Origin: Acholoe squamosa
Lineage: Eukaryota > Annelida > Polychaeta > Phyllodocida > Polynoidae
Reading direction: 5' to 3'
DNA length: 64,000 bases
NCBI GenBank assembly: GCA_949317995.1
Contig: OX439038.1
Location: 69,450,659 to 69,514,658, forward strand
Positions 11,028-19,241 of the stretch are shown here, piece by piece. Numbering within the stretch: position 1 is the stretch's first letter; every line of letters begins with the position of its first letter. Below the pieces are notes generated by a model, which was not told the origin of the DNA, did not search any database, and saw nothing but the letters and a program-made list of their open reading frames with translations. The position numbers and the translations under genes are program-made.

Positions 11028-11567
11028 TTAGTGCAGTTGATAAATCCTTTTACCTGTGAAGTATTCAAGGGCCCTGAATTTTTCAGAGGTTGGACCAATG
11101 CCCAACTGACATCTCTGAGTATGCCATTCAGTTTGTGCGGACATGACGCTTCTCAGTAGACGGTTCTGTATATTTTCAAAATGAAACTCTCTACAGAGCA
11201 CACGATCTAAACACCCTTGACAGAAGATGTTGAATATTCTCTCAGAGTTATGACAACACATATCCCGTCAAAAGTCTGAGTTTTCCTCGAGAAGAAATAT
11301 TAAAGCGTTAGTAGATTCTAACGTATACTGCCTTTTGATGAGATGACAGGTTTTCTGATTGTGAAATTGATATAGTCCTATCGATCTGTCTGCGAAGACA
11401 TCGGTCCCTCTCCAGAAAACATCTTTGAAACACTCTTTCAATGAATCGAATGTCCGATTAGGAATGAGTCCTTTATGAATATTTTGTTTTAAGAACGGTG
11501 CTTTAAAGAACAGCACATCTGTTGCATTGATTATTTCCCATGTGTAAAACGGTTTGCAAGTGCACAT
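11028..11567 (-). pseudogene. Unknown Polinton-arm protein, one in-frame stop
   Basis: Two minus-strand frames, 11268-11567 and 11028-11261, are in the same phase and separated only by a stop (TGA, complement of 11268-11270) and two codons. Together they span about 178 residues with a cysteine-rich, coherent composition (CCHNSERIFNIFCQGCLDR, GIGPTSEKFRALEYF). A single protein broken by one nonsense change is the simplest reading. I do not recognise the family. It is antisense to the capsid gene block, as early genes often are in double-stranded DNA viruses and Polintons, but that role is inference. Confidence 0.45.
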
Positions 11568-11607
11568 ATTATCCTTTTAACAATATACGAGTAGGTGAGG
11601 TAGTACC

Positions 11608-11982
11608 TTAAACGTTGGAGGCTCCAGCCAAAAGAGTTATATCCATGGGGGACGGGGTGGTAATAACGTGTGATCTTGAACAGCATCCAAGATATTTTTT
11701 ACCCGTCTCAGCATCTTTAGCCAGAGCTGCGATGTCTCTGGGTTTAGGTGTGAGCAGCAGCAGCAGCAGCAGCATCAGCGTCCAACCATCCGTATGGATC
11801 GAAATAAAATTCGTTGTTAGCGTCACCTGTGAACAGGTCAGCAAGGATCTCAATATCCGTGGGGGAATATGGTAATGGTGTAGTAGTCTGTAGAGAGGAC
11901 GGTGTTTCCATGATAAAGGTGGCAGAGAAAGTGAGGGTTTCAATCGATCAAAGACTTCAAAGAGATTTAATCCCATTTTCAC
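11608..11982 (-). CDS. Hypothetical protein of the Polinton left arm
   Basis: 124 codons, with an ATG 415 bases upstream of the ATG of the next minus-strand gene and a stop 40 bases before it. It contains a polyleucine run encoded by an (AGC)n tract at 11755-11780, then KPRDIAALAKDAETGKKYLG near the C-terminus. No domain is recognised. It could instead be a chance frame across a repeat, but the tandem arrangement with 11028-11567 favours a real small gene. Confidence 0.35.
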   Translation of the reverse strand: MKMGLNLFEVFDRLKPSLSLPPLSWKHRPLYRLLHHYHIPPRILRSLLTCSQVTLTTNFISIHTDGWTLMLLLLLLLTPKPRDIAALAKDAETGKKYLGCCSRSHVITTPSPMDITLLAGASNV

Positions 11983-12877
11983 AGAGACCTTCGCTCAGTA
12001 GGGTATCTGTCTGTTTTGATTTTCACCTGCCGTTTGCTGTAGGCACGGATCCCTGAGATCATTAAGTATGGTTGGTCCCAGAGGGAAAAGATAAAAGACT
12101 TAAAGGATCTGATTCACATAGTCACAGAGATTCTTCCTCATTAGGGTATCTGTTCACCTGCCGTTCACTGCAGGAGGGTTTAACTTAGATCATCAAAGTG
12201 TTGTCTCATGGTGACAAGAGGAGCAGGAGGAAGGGGGATGAACTTGTTGATTTTGTTAGACTTAATCTACTTACTGCATGTGCGCCTTTGTAGTCACAGA
12301 CAGAGTGGCACACGTGCCTTGGGGTATTTTCCTGTGATGCATAGAGAGGTAGGTAGGAAGGGGCCGTAGTACCTCGCGTATTAGGCTAGGTGCGACCTTA
12401 TAGGTAGGGGTTACTATAAATCACTACTGAAATGTCAAAAATAAATAAATAAATAAAGCTTGCAGATACGCTTTATAGCATTCCCTCAAGTTAGGGGGCG
12501 TAGCTTATACGATAGGTAGGTAAGCGGGGAGGTGTGCACGTGTCCACCATTTTTTGGCGCCACGCGCGCTGCTGCTGCTGCGCACCCCACACCACGGCTA
12601 GTGAGTGATCCAATTAAAACACTTTGACTTCTCTGTTACAAGATTATATTTTCCCGCTACTGTTAACCACCCCCTGTAGTTTTTGTATACAGACTTTGAA
12701 CGTCTTAATCTCCTAACGAGCCATAATCCCCTTTTACATGTAAGTCGCATTAAGGTAAGTATCACAGTTGTTACACCTGTTTATCCCACCTGATACCCTT
12801 GTTCCAAAACCATTTTTGTCCCCTTGATGCAGGGTGAAAGGATCCAGGTGAAAACGGGATTAGATGATTCTCTCAAC
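11983..12877. other. Probable regulatory region between divergent Polinton genes
   Basis: No convincing coding sequence. It contains two related segments, GGGTATCTGT...TTCACCTGCCGTT, near 12000-12030 and 12144-12170, an AAATAAATAAATAAA run near 12440, and a CTGCTGCTGCTG tract near 12572. Its place between minus-strand genes on the left and plus-strand genes on the right suggests a divergent promoter region (inference). Confidence 0.35.
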
Positions 12878-12886
12878 TATATAAAG
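12878..12886 (+). promoter_or_regulatory. TATA box candidate upstream of the plus-strand Polinton genes
   Basis: TATATAAAG is followed 25-35 bases later by pyrimidine-rich initiator-like sequence (ACATCTTCTGTCTC). It precedes the plus-strand gene block. Its activity is not testable from sequence. Confidence 0.4.
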
Positions 12887-13589
12887 AGCCCTGATTTTTC
12901 TTGGAAGGGCAGAACACATCTTCTGTCTCTTTTGACACCACCACCACCGCTTCTACCACTGCTGCTTGCTGCCACCACCACCGTCGCTGTAGATACCTTG
13001 CCGCCTGTTTACTACCTGCACTCTAGGAGGAAATTCGAGCTAAGTCCATCACTCTCTTTATCATTTTCTTTTTGAGCTTCTATTTTATTTTCACTCTTTT
13101 TTTTTAAATATTCCACTCGAGATGGAGCGAGATTAAATAAAAACGATTAGGGAAACCCCATCTATTTTCTTATCTCGATGTAGAGATCAGCACATATTTC
13201 AGTCTCATGTCTCTTTTAAGGTGATGAATAATTTAATGAAAAGCAAAGGTGAGGAATTTAGTTGAAGCGCCAGTATCAGCAGCAGTAGTACCAAAAGTAA
13301 TAGTAGTGATTGAAATAGCGAAAGCAATAGGAGCAGAAGAAGAAGAAACACCACCAGGGAAAGGAGTAGTAGTAGAAGTAGCGACTCTTCTTTGGCAGCA
13401 GTAGCAGCTGCAGGAGAAGCAGTAGAGGCAGCAGCAAAAGCAGTAGAAACAGTAGAAGTAGTAAAAAAAGAAAAAAATAGGGGTATGGCCGAAAGCTGTC
13501 TTTAAAGAAAAGAATTTACTTACTGTTTGATAACCACCCTCAGTGCACCCACTCATTGGGCATTTCATGAAAATAAAGGGTGTTCAAAT

Positions 13590-13772
13590 ATGGTGAGAAT
13601 AAGCGCTATGAAAAGATTCGACGAGGACATTGGTTATTTGGGGGTAACCGCCGCTCCCACTCGGTGGGTGCGCGTGGTGGCCGACGTGAACACGATCTGG
13701 AATCGTTTCGAAGTCGTCACCTGTTATCCGACCTATTACAATGAGGCCGAATTGAAGAAGAAGGGGACGTAG
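13590..13772 (+). CDS. Small Polinton protein of unknown function (60 aa)
   Basis: ATG at 13590-13592, stop at 13770-13772. I choose this start over the one at 13527 because the added N-terminus looks non-coding. The product contains GYLGVTAAPTRWVRVVADV and ends in a basic KKKGT. No family is recognised. Two GGCAAAG stem-loops follow about 100 bases downstream, which may mark the 3' end of its transcript. Confidence 0.35.
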   Translation: MVRISAMKRFDEDIGYLGVTAAPTRWVRVVADVNTIWNRFEVVTCYPTYYNEAELKKKGT

Positions 13773-13869
13773 TACTTTCAAGACTACATTCCAGTTTGTG
13801 TTTGTTGCCACTCTGCTGTTACCCCTGATACCTTTTTGGATACAGTTATGTTAAAGAGGAGAGGAAAAA

Positions 13870-13929
13870 GGCAAAGCAACAAGCTTTGCCCAAATAGTTA
13901 AAGAAAAAGGCAAAGTGACAAGCTTTGCC
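13870..13929 (+). terminator. Two tandem GGCAAAG...CTTTGCC stem-loops
   Basis: 13870-13890 forms an 8-bp stem (GGCAAAGC/GCTTTGCC) with a 5-base loop. 13909-13929 repeats the stem with a 7-bp pairing. A third stem-loop with the same core, GCAAAGT/ACTTTGC, lies after the protease gene at 18543-18559. The shared position downstream of genes suggests an RNA 3'-end or stability element (inference). Confidence 0.45.
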
Positions 13930-14060
13930 CAAAGAGGAAAAAAAGATTACCCCCCTTTATTTATTTATTTTTGGAGTCTGATAAAAAAAAATTATGGATA
14001 TATGACATGTGTAAAATTGAGTGAAAATAAAATATATTGCATGAGAAGATGTTATTGGGT

Positions 14061-14107
14061 GTCATGAAACGTGTCGTGAAACGTGTCATGAAACGTGTCG
14101 TGAAACA
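14061..14107. repeat. 12-bp tandem repeat, GTCATGAAACGT x4
   Basis: Four units alternating GTCATGAAACGT and GTCGTGAAACGT, about 150 bases upstream of the ATPase start. They may be promoter-proximal binding sites or a simple expansion. Confidence 0.8.
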
Positions 14108-14178
14108 TATTACAACTCGCTACGACTCTTTCCTGACGACCACTCGTCACCGAGCGTTCCACTAAAGAACACCACAAC

Positions 14179-14234
14179 AGTAGTAGTAGTAGTCACCACC
14201 AATTTACTACTACTACTACTACTACTACTACTAC
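14179..14234. repeat. Inverted trinucleotide tracts (AGT)n / (TAC)n
   Basis: (AGT)5 at 14179-14193 and (TAC)10 at 14205-14234 can pair across a CACCACCAATT spacer. They lie just before the ATPase ATG. Confidence 0.75.
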
Positions 14235-14257
14235 GACCCCATAACGGATGCTGAAAA

Positions 14258-14963
14258 ATGTCTAGTGGTAAAATCACAGCCTTCACCGAAATAGATTTCG
14301 ATCCCCGACTACAAGGACCCTTCAGTTGCATCATCAGTGGTCCGTCTGGTTGTGGAAAATCATGCTTGGTAAATCGATTTCTAAGCGACGTTAGCAATTT
14401 GGTCACACCGCCGGTGGAAAAGGTCTTTACCATTACGATGAGTGGCAGCCGCTCTTTGCAAAAATGCAGAAAGACTACGGAGTGGAATTCAGAGAAGGCC
14501 TTCCCAGCAAAGAAGACATAGTGGGAGAAGAAAAAGAAGAAGAATCGACCGCGCCTCGACCACACACTCTACTGATATTGGACCATCTGATGAGCAGTTC
14601 CAATCAGCAAGTGGTAGCCGACATCTTCACCAAATATTCCCATCACTGGAACATGAGCGTCATATATATCACTCAGAACCTATTCCAGAAATCACCCAAA
14701 TTTCGACCTATGAGTCTGAACGCTCACTTCATGATCATTTTTGAGAACCCTTGCGACATGGGACAAATAGGCGTCAGGTGTTTCCCTCCAAGGCGGCGGC
14801 CCTCTCCAGTATATTTACCCATGAACTCAAGCGTCCTCACTCATACCTGTTTCTGGACTTCAAGCAGACAACACCAGACAACCTGAGAATACGCTCCTCC
14901 CTGATGTCCATAGAAGATCAGATCGTGTTCGTTCCGCTAGACAAAAAGAGAAAGAGAAAGTAA
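14258..14963 (+). pseudogene. Polinton genome-packaging ATPase (FtsK/HerA type), frameshifted twice
   Basis: ATG at 14258. A Walker A motif, SGPSGCGKS, lies at residues 27-35. The frame then changes near 14432 and continues with QKDYGVEFREGLPS, a conserved family stretch. A Walker B-like LLILDHL follows (14569-14589) and the downstream VIYITQN motif is present. A second shift near 14775 moves to the frame that ends DKKRKRK with a stop at 14961-14963. Family members usually have a second acidic residue after the Walker B aspartate; here it is histidine. In intact elements this ATPase would pump DNA into capsids. The gene is dead by two frameshifts and probably by the active-site change. Confidence 0.85.
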
Positions 14964-15295
14964 TGGCTACTCATCAACTCAGAAGACATTACGGCACCCT
15001 TAAACATTTGGCAAAGTGTTCGCCGGAGGATTGTGAGCATTTAATAGGCTCTGGAAGGGACGATTTGATCACGATGTTGAGCGAAATCTGTCAGAATTTA
15101 CTGGAGGGAAACATTCCGCTCACCGAGAACCAACTGGAAAGTCTTTGAGAATCTGCTGACGTGTTGAGGACGGTGAGCAAAAAAGCTACCACCATCAAAA
15201 GAAAGCGAAACGTCTTGGTTCAAAAGAGCGGTTTCCTCATTTCAGCTCTGATAGGCCTGGCTTTACCCCTTATAAAAAGCGTTCTCCGTATATAG
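14963..15295 (+). pseudogene. pX-like small Polinton/adintovirus protein with an in-frame stop
   Basis: ATG at 14963 overlaps the last base of the ATPase stop. The frame stays coherent to a TAG at 15293-15295 (110 codons) apart from a TGA at 15146-15148. The pattern matches the small basic proteins beside the ATPase in Polintons and adintoviruses: NIPLTENQ, a lysine/arginine-rich middle, and a hydrophobic C-terminal segment (GFLISALIGLALPLI). They have been likened to the adenovirus core protein pX. The function is probably virion core or membrane-active. The naming is from memory of the family, not from a search. Confidence 0.65.
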
Positions 15296-15305
15296 AGCTC
15301 CTCAT

Positions 15306-16147
15306 TTGACACCTCACCACCGCAGCTGCCTGATGACGGACCCCAAGGAGCAACATTACAAGCCCTTGGCTCTTGTAGATCCTAAATCGCTCTCGAAATT
15401 ACGAGGACCACCTGATGTCCCCACAGCTGCTGCTGCTGCTGCTCCTGCTGATGAAAGTGAAAACAAGAACCCCTCCTCCTCCTCCTCTTTCGCCACCGCC
15501 GTATCCCCACCCTCCAATATGGCTTATTACTACAGACAGGCAGAACAAGGTCTTCATCCCAACGCCGCATTACAACAGGTGCTACAGTTTATCTACAGGG
15601 ACTTGGACCTAGTGTTGAACAACCCCACTTTGAAATCTCGTGAAAAAATGCTGAAATACAAGAGGTTGTTGAATAGGTTACAATTCTTTCTCACAAATCC
15701 CAACAACGACACGATTCCTGCATCCGCTCTCATACCACCACCGACCCCCGGAGCTTCTCTCCTTGAGGTGTTGCTCGAACAAGTTCCACAGAGGAAACGC
15801 AACGCCACCACCAAGCTGTTTAAGAGACTGCAAAAATCAGACTTGGTCAAGTGGAACGACGGCGGTTTGGTGAGCTAGATGATGGGTCGAAAAACAGATC
15901 GCGCCAGTCGAATAAGCATAGTGGACTTACTGAACAACGCCAGCAGGTTGAGGAAGACAGTGTTGACACCCGAGGGGTACACGCCCTTCAAGCGCGTGCT
16001 GAGCATGGAAGATCCCACTGGTTCCTTGATTGGAAACCAAGTCTATAAAGCAGGCGCTCCTAACAAAGCTTCGGACAGAATACCTGCCGGCAGAGGGAGA
16101 AAACGAACGAGTTCTAACGAGGAAGAGGAAGACGACGACAACGAGTA
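15306..16147 (+). pseudogene. Conserved Maverick structural protein, nonsense-mutated and 3'-disrupted
   Basis: The frames 15306-15878 and 15879 onward are in the same phase, separated only by a TAG at 15876-15878. I treat them as one gene of about 280 codons. Features are an alanine/serine/proline-rich N-terminal third, a helical middle (LQFIYRDLDLVLNN, KRLLNRLQFFL), and a KLFKRLQKS...VKWNDGG block. A C-terminal block then contains IVDLLNNA and an acidic tail. The VKWNDGG-(V/I)VDLxN arrangement is typical of an uncharacterised protein between the ATPase and the capsid gene in many metazoan Mavericks. The 3' end runs into the repeat at 16145. I do not assign it to the penton family with confidence. 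Confidence 0.6.
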
Positions 16148-16262
16148 CCGTAATCTCCCGTGTATAAGGCGCGTCTTATACACGAATCAGATCGTTCATG
16201 GGTCTTGTACGCGGGAGCAAGGCTGCCTTGAGTTGGGGGTGTGCCTTATACGCGGGGTAGCT
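16145..16262. mobile_element. TATAAGGCGC-type repeat inserted in the Polinton
   Basis: Begins TACCGTAATCTCCCGTGTAT and contains AAGGCGCGTCTTATACACG and CTTATACGCGGGGTAG at its right end. These match the termini at 275-298 and 63395-63642. It interrupts the reading frame of the upstream structural gene. Confidence 0.6.
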
Positions 16263-16472
16263 CCAACTACCAATCCAAAGTTATGTCCACAATGTCATAT
16301 ATTTTCTTTAACCAAAGAAAAGGTGTAGTCTATACCATGGTGCTCTATTTACCCTTAAACTGCTGAATGAAGCATACTATTCTGCTCACCATAAAAGTGT
16401 ATGGAAATGTATGTGCACCCCACTCACTGAGAGCTTTATTAATTATATTATTGACCTTTTAACCAAGAGAAT
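16263..16472. other. Unassigned sequence inside the Polinton
   Basis: AT-rich, no coding capacity. Lies between the inserted repeat and the perfect hairpin, and is probably part of the same foreign insertion rather than original Polinton sequence. Confidence 0.4.
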
Positions 16473-16609
16473 CCATGCAGCATTATAATCAATCCTCCTG
16501 GCTGCCATAGCACTGCTGCCACCTGGTTTGTTATTCTAGAAATCAGAACCTACCACCAGGTGGCAGCAGTGCTATGGCAGCCAGGAGGATTGATTATAAT
16601 GCTGCATGG
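16473..16609. repeat. Perfect 54-bp inverted repeat with a 29-base loop
   Basis: The left arm 16473-16526 (CCATGCAGCATTATAATC...) and right arm 16556-16609 are exact reverse complements over all 54 positions. The loop is 16527-16555. The unit ends 41 bases before the capsid ATG. Perfect arms amid decayed genes imply a recent insertion (foldback MITE) or ongoing arm correction. Confidence 0.92.
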
Positions 16610-16650
16610 TCACCGGCGTCAGTCTACCACCGACATAAAGAGGGAGCACA

Positions 16651-17940
16651 ATGGCTTACGTACATGAAAACAGCAGCAAGTGCGCGCTCTCTGAGCTCGA
16701 CCTGCACGCCGTAGCGCCAACTCAAACTACTATCCTAAAGTGGACCTTTGTCGGGCTAGAAACAAAAAGCTCTTTGGGAGACGGGAGCAACATCAATTTC
16801 ACCATCAGTAAGTCCCAAGAGTACACGGACCTGAACCAAAATTAACTTAATCTGGAATGCGAGGTGCTGAAACCGAACGGCGACGCACTGGACACCGACG
16901 TGGTGGCTCCGGTGAACAACTTGGCTCACTCGCTCTTCAAGGATGTCCAAGTCTCCATCGGAGGCTTCAAAGTGCCTGGTGACACCGAGACCTACCCGTA
17001 CAGAGCTTACCTGGAAGATTTACTCAACTACGACAAAGGCATCAAGAGGAACATCATGAGCGTCCAAGGTTGGCACCAAGACAGGGCTGGTCACTTCAAC
17101 ACCTTGACCAACGACAACCCAGGGTTCAAAGCTTGCCAGAAACTCATCTCCAACGGTCGCTTTTCACTGATGTCGAGACTCCACTTTGACCTAGCTCATC
17201 AACCAAAGTTCACAGCTGGAGAGTCAGAAATCACTCTGAAACAAGCTGCCACCGGTTTCTATCTGATGAGCGTGGGCACCACTACATACAAACTCATGAT
17301 CTACAAAGCTAAGCTCTACGTTCATCGAGTGGTCGTAGCTGATTCTGTGATGGAAACGCACGAAAAGGCAGTGATAGAACAGGGTCCCTTCAACTACCCA
17401 GTGAACAGAGTGGAGGTGACAACCCACGCCATGCCTGCGGGCAACAGAGATCACACCTACACGCACTCCAACACAGGTCAACTACCCAAGTCCATGATGA
17501 TTTGTTTCCACGATGCCTTCAACGGAAATTACGCCAAGAACCCGTTCAGACTGAAACATTGCAACATCAACTCGCTTCAAGTAATAGTGAACGACCAGAA
17601 GGTGCCGAACGACGCCTACGTCCCCGACTTTGCCAAAAGGGAAGTGGCAAGGGAGTACCTAGCACTACGCACGGAAATGGGGATGTACGAGGGTTCACGC
17701 TCCTGCGACATTTCCTACAACGATTTCCTTAACAGTTACACACTGTCCCCCCTGAATTTAACTACGGACAGCTCGCACAACGGGTGTAGAGTGAACCTTA
17801 TAAAGGCGGGTCAGCTGAGAGTGGAGCTCAGTTTTGGCTCGACGCTGGCGGAGACCACAACGGTACTGCTCTACTTGGTGTAAGACGTCGTCAAGCTGAC
17901 CAGAGATCGACATCCCATCACAGACTACCACATGAACTGA
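16651..17940 (+). pseudogene. Polinton major capsid protein (double jelly-roll), two in-frame stops
   Basis: One frame from ATG 16651 to TGA 17938-17940 (429 codons) interrupted by TAA at 16843-16845 (codon 65) and TAA at 17881-17883 (codon 411). Between the stops the sequence is highly conserved in type: SELDLHAV near the start, then VAPVNNLAHSLFKDV, DTETYPYRAYLEDLLNY, GQLPKSMMICFHDAFNG, AKNPFRLKH and a C-terminal DVVKLTRDR block. This is the family annotated in invertebrate genomes as F54H12.2-like, identified as the Polinton major capsid protein related to those of PRD1/adenovirus-lineage viruses. The central 1 kb has no other lesion, so inactivation looks relatively recent. The 54-bp hairpin lies just upstream. 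Confidence 0.9.
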
Positions 17941-17959
17941 AGAGAAGGAAAAAAAGTGC

Positions 17960-18376
17960 ATGAACACACTTGAAATAGACAAAGTGTTTAAGGATGACAT
18001 TCACACAAAACACCATTACCTAGGTGTTTTCTCTTGTGACACTATCCCCGAGCACCCTATCAAGAACACTTGTTTCGTGAGTAACACGGATCCTCAACAT
18101 TTACCAGGTCAACATTGGGTGACATTTTACATGTCAAAGACAGGAGAGGTGTACTACTTGGATTCATTCGGCTTACCTCCACTGAGCGCAGAGTTCTTAA
18201 CTTTCCAGAAACTTTCTGCTCTGTTCAAGTGGCAAAGAAACCGTGTTCAACTCCAAGACACTACTGCTGACACCTGTGGCCCTCATTGCATCCATTTCCT
18301 GATTGAAGCATGTCGAACAAGAAACCCAAAGAAATGCGTCATGAGAATGAGCAAAAACCCAAAACTGATGATGTGA
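17960..18376 (+). CDS. Adenain-like cysteine protease of the Polinton (possibly C-terminally shortened)
   Basis: 138 codons starting 19 bases after the capsid stop. The start MNTLEID matches the usual start of Maverick proteases. Catalytic pattern of the adenovirus/Ulp1 (C5) fold: His52 in GQHWV, Asp68 in YYLDSFG, Gln99 in VQLQD, Cys106 in DTCGPHC. In related viruses this enzyme matures capsid proteins. The frame has no internal stop, but the segment after the cysteine is short and turns lysine-rich, with a GATGATGTGAAGAATTCAGA direct repeat near 18365-18410. The original end was probably replaced. It is the only Polinton gene here with all catalytic residues still in one frame. Confidence 0.85.
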   Translation: MNTLEIDKVFKDDIHTKHHYLGVFSCDTIPEHPIKNTCFVSNTDPQHLPGQHWVTFYMSKTGEVYYLDSFGLPPLSAEFLTFQKLSALFKWQRNRVQLQDTTADTCGPHCIHFLIEACRTRNPKKCVMRMSKNPKLMM

Positions 18377-18542
18377 AGAATTCAGAAAATGATGATGTGA
18401 AGAATTCAGAAAAAAAAGGAAACAGGATGCTGCAAGCATCTACAATTTATGCAGACAAAGGTCTTATATCTGGCCGAAATAGTGTTAGATTTATCCAAAC
18501 TAGTGCAATGTATGATGGAGAGAGTCAGTGACTGTGAACCTA

Positions 18543-18559
18543 GCAAAGTGAGACTTTGC
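18543..18559 (+). terminator. GCAAAGT stem-loop after the protease gene
   Basis: GCAAAGT-GAG-ACTTTGC is a 7-bp perfect stem with a 3-base loop, with the same core as the stem-loops at 13870-13929. Two AATAAA-type polyadenylation signals follow near 18610-18625. Confidence 0.45.
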
Positions 18560-18728
18560 GGTCTGTTAGGACGAAAGAAAAAATGATTGATTAAAAATGA
18601 TGATTTATGAAAATAAAAAAAAATGAAAAATAATTTATTTGGTTGTGTTTTATTTCATGCATAACTTTATTTAGAAAAAACAAAAACTAGTCGAGTTATC
18701 ATTATCGCCACACGAAAGAATTCAGGAG

Positions 18729-19040
18729 TATCTCATTTACATAATTAGCCCCACCCCTTTGTTTACAAACAAGGGACTACGTGGCTACACCATGTGTTGT
18801 TTACAAACAAGGGATCACATGACCACACTAATCCCCTAACTAGGTCATGTTACCATGGTTACCAGAATGCTGGCCTCTGATTGGCTGACCAGTGGTTGCT
18901 AATCCCCTAAGTAGGTCTCGTTACCATGGTTACCACAATGCTGGCCTCTGTTTGGCTGAGAGATGGTTGCTTATCCCCTAAGTAGGTCACTTTGCCATGG
19001 CAACCGGTCATGTGACCAAATGGAGGCCTCTGATTGGCTG
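18729..19040 (-). repeat. Right inverted repeat of the Polinton (tip missing)
   Basis: The reverse complement of the inner left repeat: TATCTCATTTACATAATTAG, CCTTTGTTTACAAACAAGGG and AATCCCCTAA(C/G)TAGGTC, with three CCAATCAGAGGCC-type units. Homology stops at 19040, about 65 bases short of the expected tip. The sequence then changes to that leading into the gag-like frame at 19242. Confidence 0.85.
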
Positions 19041-19241
19041 AGCTTTCTCGCGCGAGTTGACGGCATCTTGTTTAATCAAGCTTCTACGCCGGGGAAACTC
19101 GACGTGCTTGATTTTGCTTGGTAGCTTTTCCCTGCTGTAAGCGCAATACTCTGATAAATACGAACACTAACTAAGATTATAAGGTCAAGGAGTACGTTGA
19201 AGTACTGCTGGGCTCAGCTGGGGTGTCTGAATTCCGTCTAA
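19041..19241 (+). other. 5' flank or leader of the gag-like gene
   Basis: Non-coding. It contains the palindrome TCGCGCGA and a TTGATTTTGC/AATCAAGC inverted pair. No LTR end, primer-binding site or TATA box is recognised, so how this unit came to replace the Polinton tip is unclear. Confidence 0.35.

Larger units (their letters stand above)
7191..19040 (+). mobile_element. Degraded Polinton/Maverick DNA transposon (right tip lost)
   Basis: Inverted repeats at 7191-7662 and 18729-19040 bound a block encoding the signature Polinton virion genes: packaging ATPase, pX-like protein, a structural protein, double-jelly-roll capsid protein and adenain-like protease, all on the plus strand (14258-18376). 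The left tip AGTATAGTATG starts with AG, as Polintons usually do, and abuts repeat copy A exactly. The right repeat lacks the outer 65-70 bases. No protein-primed DNA polymerase B or retroviral-type integrase was found, so at about 11.9 kb it is an internally deleted, inactive copy. Internal additions include SINEs, a purine minisatellite, a hairpin and a TATAAGGCGC repeat. Self-encapsidation is a family inference, not shown here. Confidence 0.85.

Noticed and set aside
12824..13075. 83-codon plus-strand frame
   Set aside because: Begins upstream of the TATA candidate and consists mostly of CCACCACC/CTGCTG triplet tracts; probably leader sequence.
13233..13568. Minus-strand frame rich in Tyr, Cys, Phe
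   Set aside because: Antisense of an imperfect AGTAGAAGCAG triplet-rich stretch. The plus strand is Ala/Glu/Val-rich with stops and might be a decayed Polinton core protein, but not enough remains to call.
14258..17940. Programmed recoding or an alternative genetic code in Polinton genes
   Set aside because: TAA, TAG and TGA all interrupt frames and frameshifts lack slippery sites; decay is simpler.
18310..18531. Lys/Glu/Asn-rich frame overlapping the protease end
   Set aside because: Out-of-frame overlap with the protease and a short direct repeat; no independent evidence.
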